64,000 bases of DNA from Gymnorhina tibicen (lineage: Eukaryota > Chordata > Aves > Passeriformes > Artamidae), in contig VXAZ01018985.1 of NCBI GenBank assembly GCA_013399875.1, positions 1,848,693 to 1,912,692 on the forward strand, in the 5' to 3' direction. Positions 60,527 through 64,000 of the stretch are shown here, in pieces. A program made the translations under genes and the position numbers. Position 1 is the stretch's first letter. Each line of letters starts with the position of its first letter. Below the pieces are notes generated by a model, which was given only the letters and a program-made list of their open reading frames with translations, had not been told where the DNA came from and ran no database searches.

Positions 60527-63264
60527 CAAAAGTACATTGCATCCAGCATCCTCAGAAAACTGACTCACCAGAAGTCATAAAGAAAGTTGGAGGTTACACT
60601 GTAGTTCTAGGACTCAAGGAGAGACAAGGACTACATCATAGGGAAGTGAAAGACAGGAGTCATCTGGGTAAGTTTCATTCTCACTGTGAGAATCAAAATT
60701 TAGACAGGTCTAAATAGTCTGGTCAGGAACTTTTCTCTAATTTTCATCCATTCTAGATTTCCTCTTGTCACGCTGTTGACCACAGCTTTAGTTGAGTATT
60801 GGCAATGGTGATAATAGTGCTACTTTAGCTTGCTAACGTCACTCTGTTTATTAGGGTTATACTTTGAAGTTCTAGGCCCTGATTTGTCAAACAATCAAAA
60901 GTTACTTTAACTTTTAGCGTGTTTCTGTTAATGAAAGCTGCTTGATAAAGGTTAAGCATAGATTTATCTTTAGATGCTTTGCTGCATCAGGTCCTAAACA
61001 GTGATACCAAATAACTATCATAGATTATCTAGGGTGTTATAAGTGTCTTTCTTATTGTTGCTTGCTAATCTTTCTAATGTTTTGTTTGCTTCTTTCTTTT
61101 CCCTTGCAAAGCTCTGTATCCTGGAGCTTACACTTTTTTTTTATATCATGATTGGTTCATTGTTTATTTAGCTAGGTTATTGTCTAAGCTATATTAAAAT
61201 TGTCCTTAGAGACAGGGTGACACCCATAATGCATGTATCCTTATTACAGCTAGAGGCACAGCACAAAAGCACTGCTAATTTATTACAACAGACAGTGTAA
61301 CCATTGAGCCCAGTTCAACCTTGACCAGAGGACCCAGGTGGCTTAGCCATGCAAAATATGGCTCATTTGTATCTACCTATTTTGTATTCACAGCTGATGT
61401 ATAGCTATTGAGATTATATGGCTATAAGGGAATAATAGTTATAGGTAGAAATGGATGAAGTATCTTTAAATAGATTAGCTTTGATAGTCAAAGCTTTTTC
61501 CTTTAGGATCAGGCTTTTACAAGACGATTGTAGTCATTTAGCTGATACTGAAGAAAGCACAAAGAGGAGCATGAGATGAGAAGGAGGGAATAGCTCTAAA
61601 GCAGTAAAATGAGGAAAGGTACAAATATTCTGACTGGGACTATCCTTAACATCCTGTTTATCATCAGTGATAGCTGTAAGAGAAAGCCAGAAGGCAGAAA
61701 TCTGAAAAAAACAGAGTTTTGTCTCTGATTTATTTGGACCAGAATTTCACTTCACCAGAGCAATATGTGGAAGAAGGGCCTTAAATCTTACAGTATGGGG
61801 CTAGTTATTCACCCTATTAACATTTTCAAAGTCAGTTGCTGCTTTTCTTTATGCCACCTATATTCAAATATCTTCTGCTATCCAATCTAGCCCAGGGAAA
61901 GAAAAACAAGAATGTTGTTGTTATGAGGGGAATATGGCCTGGAACCAAGAGGTATCATCTCCAAGGAAAATGTACTGAGTTTCTATGTAATAAGCACAGA
62001 AACTAGTTGGTAGCAGAAGCAGGGAGAACCTGGAAGGGTGAGGAAGCTGCCTGATGCCAAATTGCACATGAAACCAGTGCTCAGTTCTCAGCCACAACCT
62101 GTTGTATTTTTTTTTTTTTTAGAAGTCCTTTCTCCTTGCTCTGGATGGCAACTTTAAATCCAGGAAAGCTGAGAGATAAGAGGGCTAGAATCGGCACGTA
62201 TAATGAGTGCACCTGCAAATATTAACATATGGAAAGAAAATAAAAGAAAAAAAGATGTTCCACCTTACTACAAAAAATATTTTAGTTTCCTATAAAAAGA
62301 AAAAAGGAAATATCTAAAAAGAATTAGATTTCCAGAGTTGGGAGTAATAGCAGCTTTCATGTTAAAGAGCCCATGACATACGGAGAGAGTTAACCAAAGT
62401 TTTATGCACTAAGCGTGAAATAGGAAACTGAGTGCTCACAGTCACTGGTTAAGATCCTCTTATCTCACTGTGGAAAGAAACTGAACTTTATAGGTTTCTC
62501 TTTCTGGCAAGGCAGCCTTCTATGGTTATCAGAAAGACAGAGGAAAGTCTAGTTAGAGATTTTTTCCTCCCCTTTGGCTTCTATGCAACAACTGTAGCTG
62601 ATTAATCCAAGTCAACAGAAAAATCAGCCAGTATTATAGATTAAATGAAAGGAAATTGTTGTTTACCCTTCTACCTCCTCTCTTTTTATGGAGTTTGCTA
62701 TTGCAGAAATATGGGATACTGTTGCATTTTCTTTTTTACTATACGTCACAGATCTGTGCCACTGTGGTTGTTGCAAAGCTGGGCATGGTCTTTTGATAAA
62801 ATAGAACTATATTAAATCAATCTACCTACAGGCTGCTTTTTGTTTTCACAAAAGAAGAATTGACAGCACTTTTAAGAAGAGATCAAACTTCACCCTTCCT
62901 AAATGCTTTAACCACAGCCGACTCATTTAAAATTGGGGCAGGTTAAAGCAGCAAATGGTTCACAATTTCAAGATGGCCTTTGTCTTAGCCTTCTTGGAAA
63001 GCCCTGGTAAACCTGTTCTCTTCCCTGTGGCAAGGTCACAACAAGCTTGTTTCTCTTTCTTCCAGTAAGCTTGTTTCAAACTTATTTTTATCTTTGGTTT
63101 AAGCTTTTAATCCTCCTTTCCCTTCTCATCTTGAATAAGACCTAAGTCCTCAAATACAATGGAACCAAACTTTCAATGTTTGAATGCCCCTCTGCAATCC
63201 TTTACAAAGGGTTTGTCTTTACAATTAAAGTCAGACAAGTTAGAAAGCTGCAGAGCAGGCTTAC
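60527..63264. other. Non-coding DNA, no gene seen
   Basis: AT-rich sequence with a 14-T run at 62107-62120. No transposon or RNA gene was recognised. If the minus-strand exon at 63265-63481 is real, this stretch would be intron or hold later exons of that gene. I did not find one by eye. Confidence 0.45.
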
Positions 63265-63415
63265 CTTCAGATTTTGGTCTTTTAACAAGAGATTCAATGA
63301 TACAAACTATTTCAAATAACCCTTTGAATACAATTCCTAAAACAGCCAAGCAAATTGCAAACTTCAGGTAAATCCAAACAACAAATAAGTTGGTCTCTAG
63401 ACCAGCAGCAACCAT
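63265..63415 (-). CDS. Candidate coding exon of a small membrane protein
   Basis: Minus-strand exon candidate, coding part only. It begins with ATG in good context (GCAATGG) and runs 50 codons plus one base to a splice donor reading GAAG/GTAAGC at 63265/63264, so the intron would be phase 1. The peptide starts MVAAGLETN and continues into an unbroken hydrophobic stretch (residues 10-30, then 33-44) with few charges. It ends in a basic tail, LVKRPKSE, which suggests one long or two short membrane segments. Upstream, an in-frame TAA lies 27-36 codons before ATG, and a pyrimidine-rich tract with an AG acceptor stands at about 63482. The gene symbol and function are not recognised. Alternatives are a chance hydrophobic frame or a lncRNA exon. 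Confidence 0.35.
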
Positions 63416-63481
63416 TGCTAATTCAGGAAGCTCTTTGACCTTTTGGTTCAAACTGCTACTGCTATGCAGTATCTTTTACTG
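63416..63481 (-). other. 5' untranslated part of the candidate exon
   Basis: On the minus strand, CTTCTTCTCTTTGTTCTAAT and then GTGCTCTTTCAG immediately precede 63481. This is a strong polypyrimidine tract with a possible branch point and an acceptor; a second AG three bases on would give a 63478 start. The following 66 bases have stops in all frames before the start codon, as a leader would. Confidence 0.33.
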
Positions 63482-64000
63482 CTGAAAGAGCACATATTAG
63501 AACAAAGAGAAGAAGGAAGGCTTTTAATATTATCTAATACAGCTGGGATGCAGTGTCTAGATGCAAGAAATCTAACTGAGAGCAATAGAAGGTGAATGAA
63601 ACAGCTAAATTAGTTTCAAATTTGTGTACAAAAATGTTGTTAAAAAAACTAAAGAAATAAAACAGAAAAAGAAGACAGGCCACCAAGCAGACCAAGAAGA
63701 CTGAAAGATAACATTGAAGTGCAGAAATTCTGTCATCACTCTTCCAGTTTAGATATTTCTTCATTCTATAAGTAATCGACCAGACACTTGTTCCAGCCTT
63801 GAAGAACAACATCAACAACACAAAAAATGAGTCTGCCTATGATGAAAGAGTCTGCTGATAGAATTTATAGACTAGACCTGATCTGTGCTACAATTCTAGC
63901 AAAAGACTATTTCTAACCACCCCCCTAAAAAAAAAACCAAACCAAAAAACCAAAGTCAGAGTTCAGAAAGAGAACAGGTTATCTAATTTCTGTCTTGATT
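63482..64000. other. Non-coding DNA, no gene seen
   Basis: Contains an A/C patch at 63920-63952 (AAAAAACCAAACC type). The hydrophobic minus-strand frame at 63534-63821 is a composition effect of an A-rich plus strand. It has no splice context that I can support. Confidence 0.45.

Noticed and set aside
63534..63821. 95-codon hydrophobic minus-strand frame near the candidate exon
   Set aside because: Its phenylalanine- and leucine-rich character follows from an A-rich plus strand, and no acceptor and donor pair brackets it.
1..64000. Bacterial or phage features, CRISPR arrays, operons, tRNA and rRNA genes
   Set aside because: None seen. Base composition, repeat families and absence of long open frames all indicate vertebrate nuclear DNA.

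Overview
This window looks like vertebrate nuclear DNA, most likely from a bird. It is AT-rich and carries almost no credible open reading frames. It holds CR1 LINEs whose 3' ends carry the avian tail made of ATTCTATG-like units, at about 17.9, 41.0, 49.4 and 60.4-60.5 kb. It also holds an ERVL-type LTR of the kind common in neoavian genomes (27.95-28.47 kb). No operons, bacterial genes, CRISPR arrays, tRNA or rRNA genes were seen. The setting fits an intron, an intergenic stretch or a gene desert on an ordinary chromosome arm, because repeat density is low and most copies are old and 5'-truncated.

Layout. 1-16.9 kb is non-coding DNA with short simple repeats, one ambiguous base (12661), and two or three remnants of an ancient palindromic interspersed repeat seen in sauropsid genomes (1.94, 5.48 and possibly 14.30 kb). 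16.9-18.0 kb is a decayed CR1 with reverse-transcriptase remnants. 18.8-19.6 kb is a GC-richer block that may be an unclassified LTR. 19.6-27.9 kb is unique DNA, including a TAAT-rich block at 21.7-22.6 kb that reads like a conserved developmental enhancer. 27.95-28.47 kb is the ERVL solo LTR with a 5-bp target duplication. 28.5-43.9 kb is mostly unique, with a short minus-strand CR1 tail at 40.94 kb. 43.9-45.0 kb holds two LTR-like control regions facing each other. 48.6-49.4 kb is the best-preserved CR1. 52.1-52.3 kb holds two MIR-like SINE remnants in opposite orientation. 58.1-59.8 kb is GC-rich and ends in a 559-bp solo LTR on the minus strand, flanked by a perfect 6-bp duplication. 60.38-60.53 kb holds two CR1 3' tails pointing at each other.

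The one segment that may be a cellular protein-coding exon is on the minus strand near the right end (63265-63481). It has a polypyrimidine tract and acceptor, an upstream in-frame stop, a start codon in good context, 50 codons encoding a very hydrophobic segment, and a GTAAGC donor. I cannot name the protein.

Most of the window shows no gene that I can support. The blocks called non-coding were read for obvious repeats and coding signals only. Conservation, expression and homology searches were not possible here.
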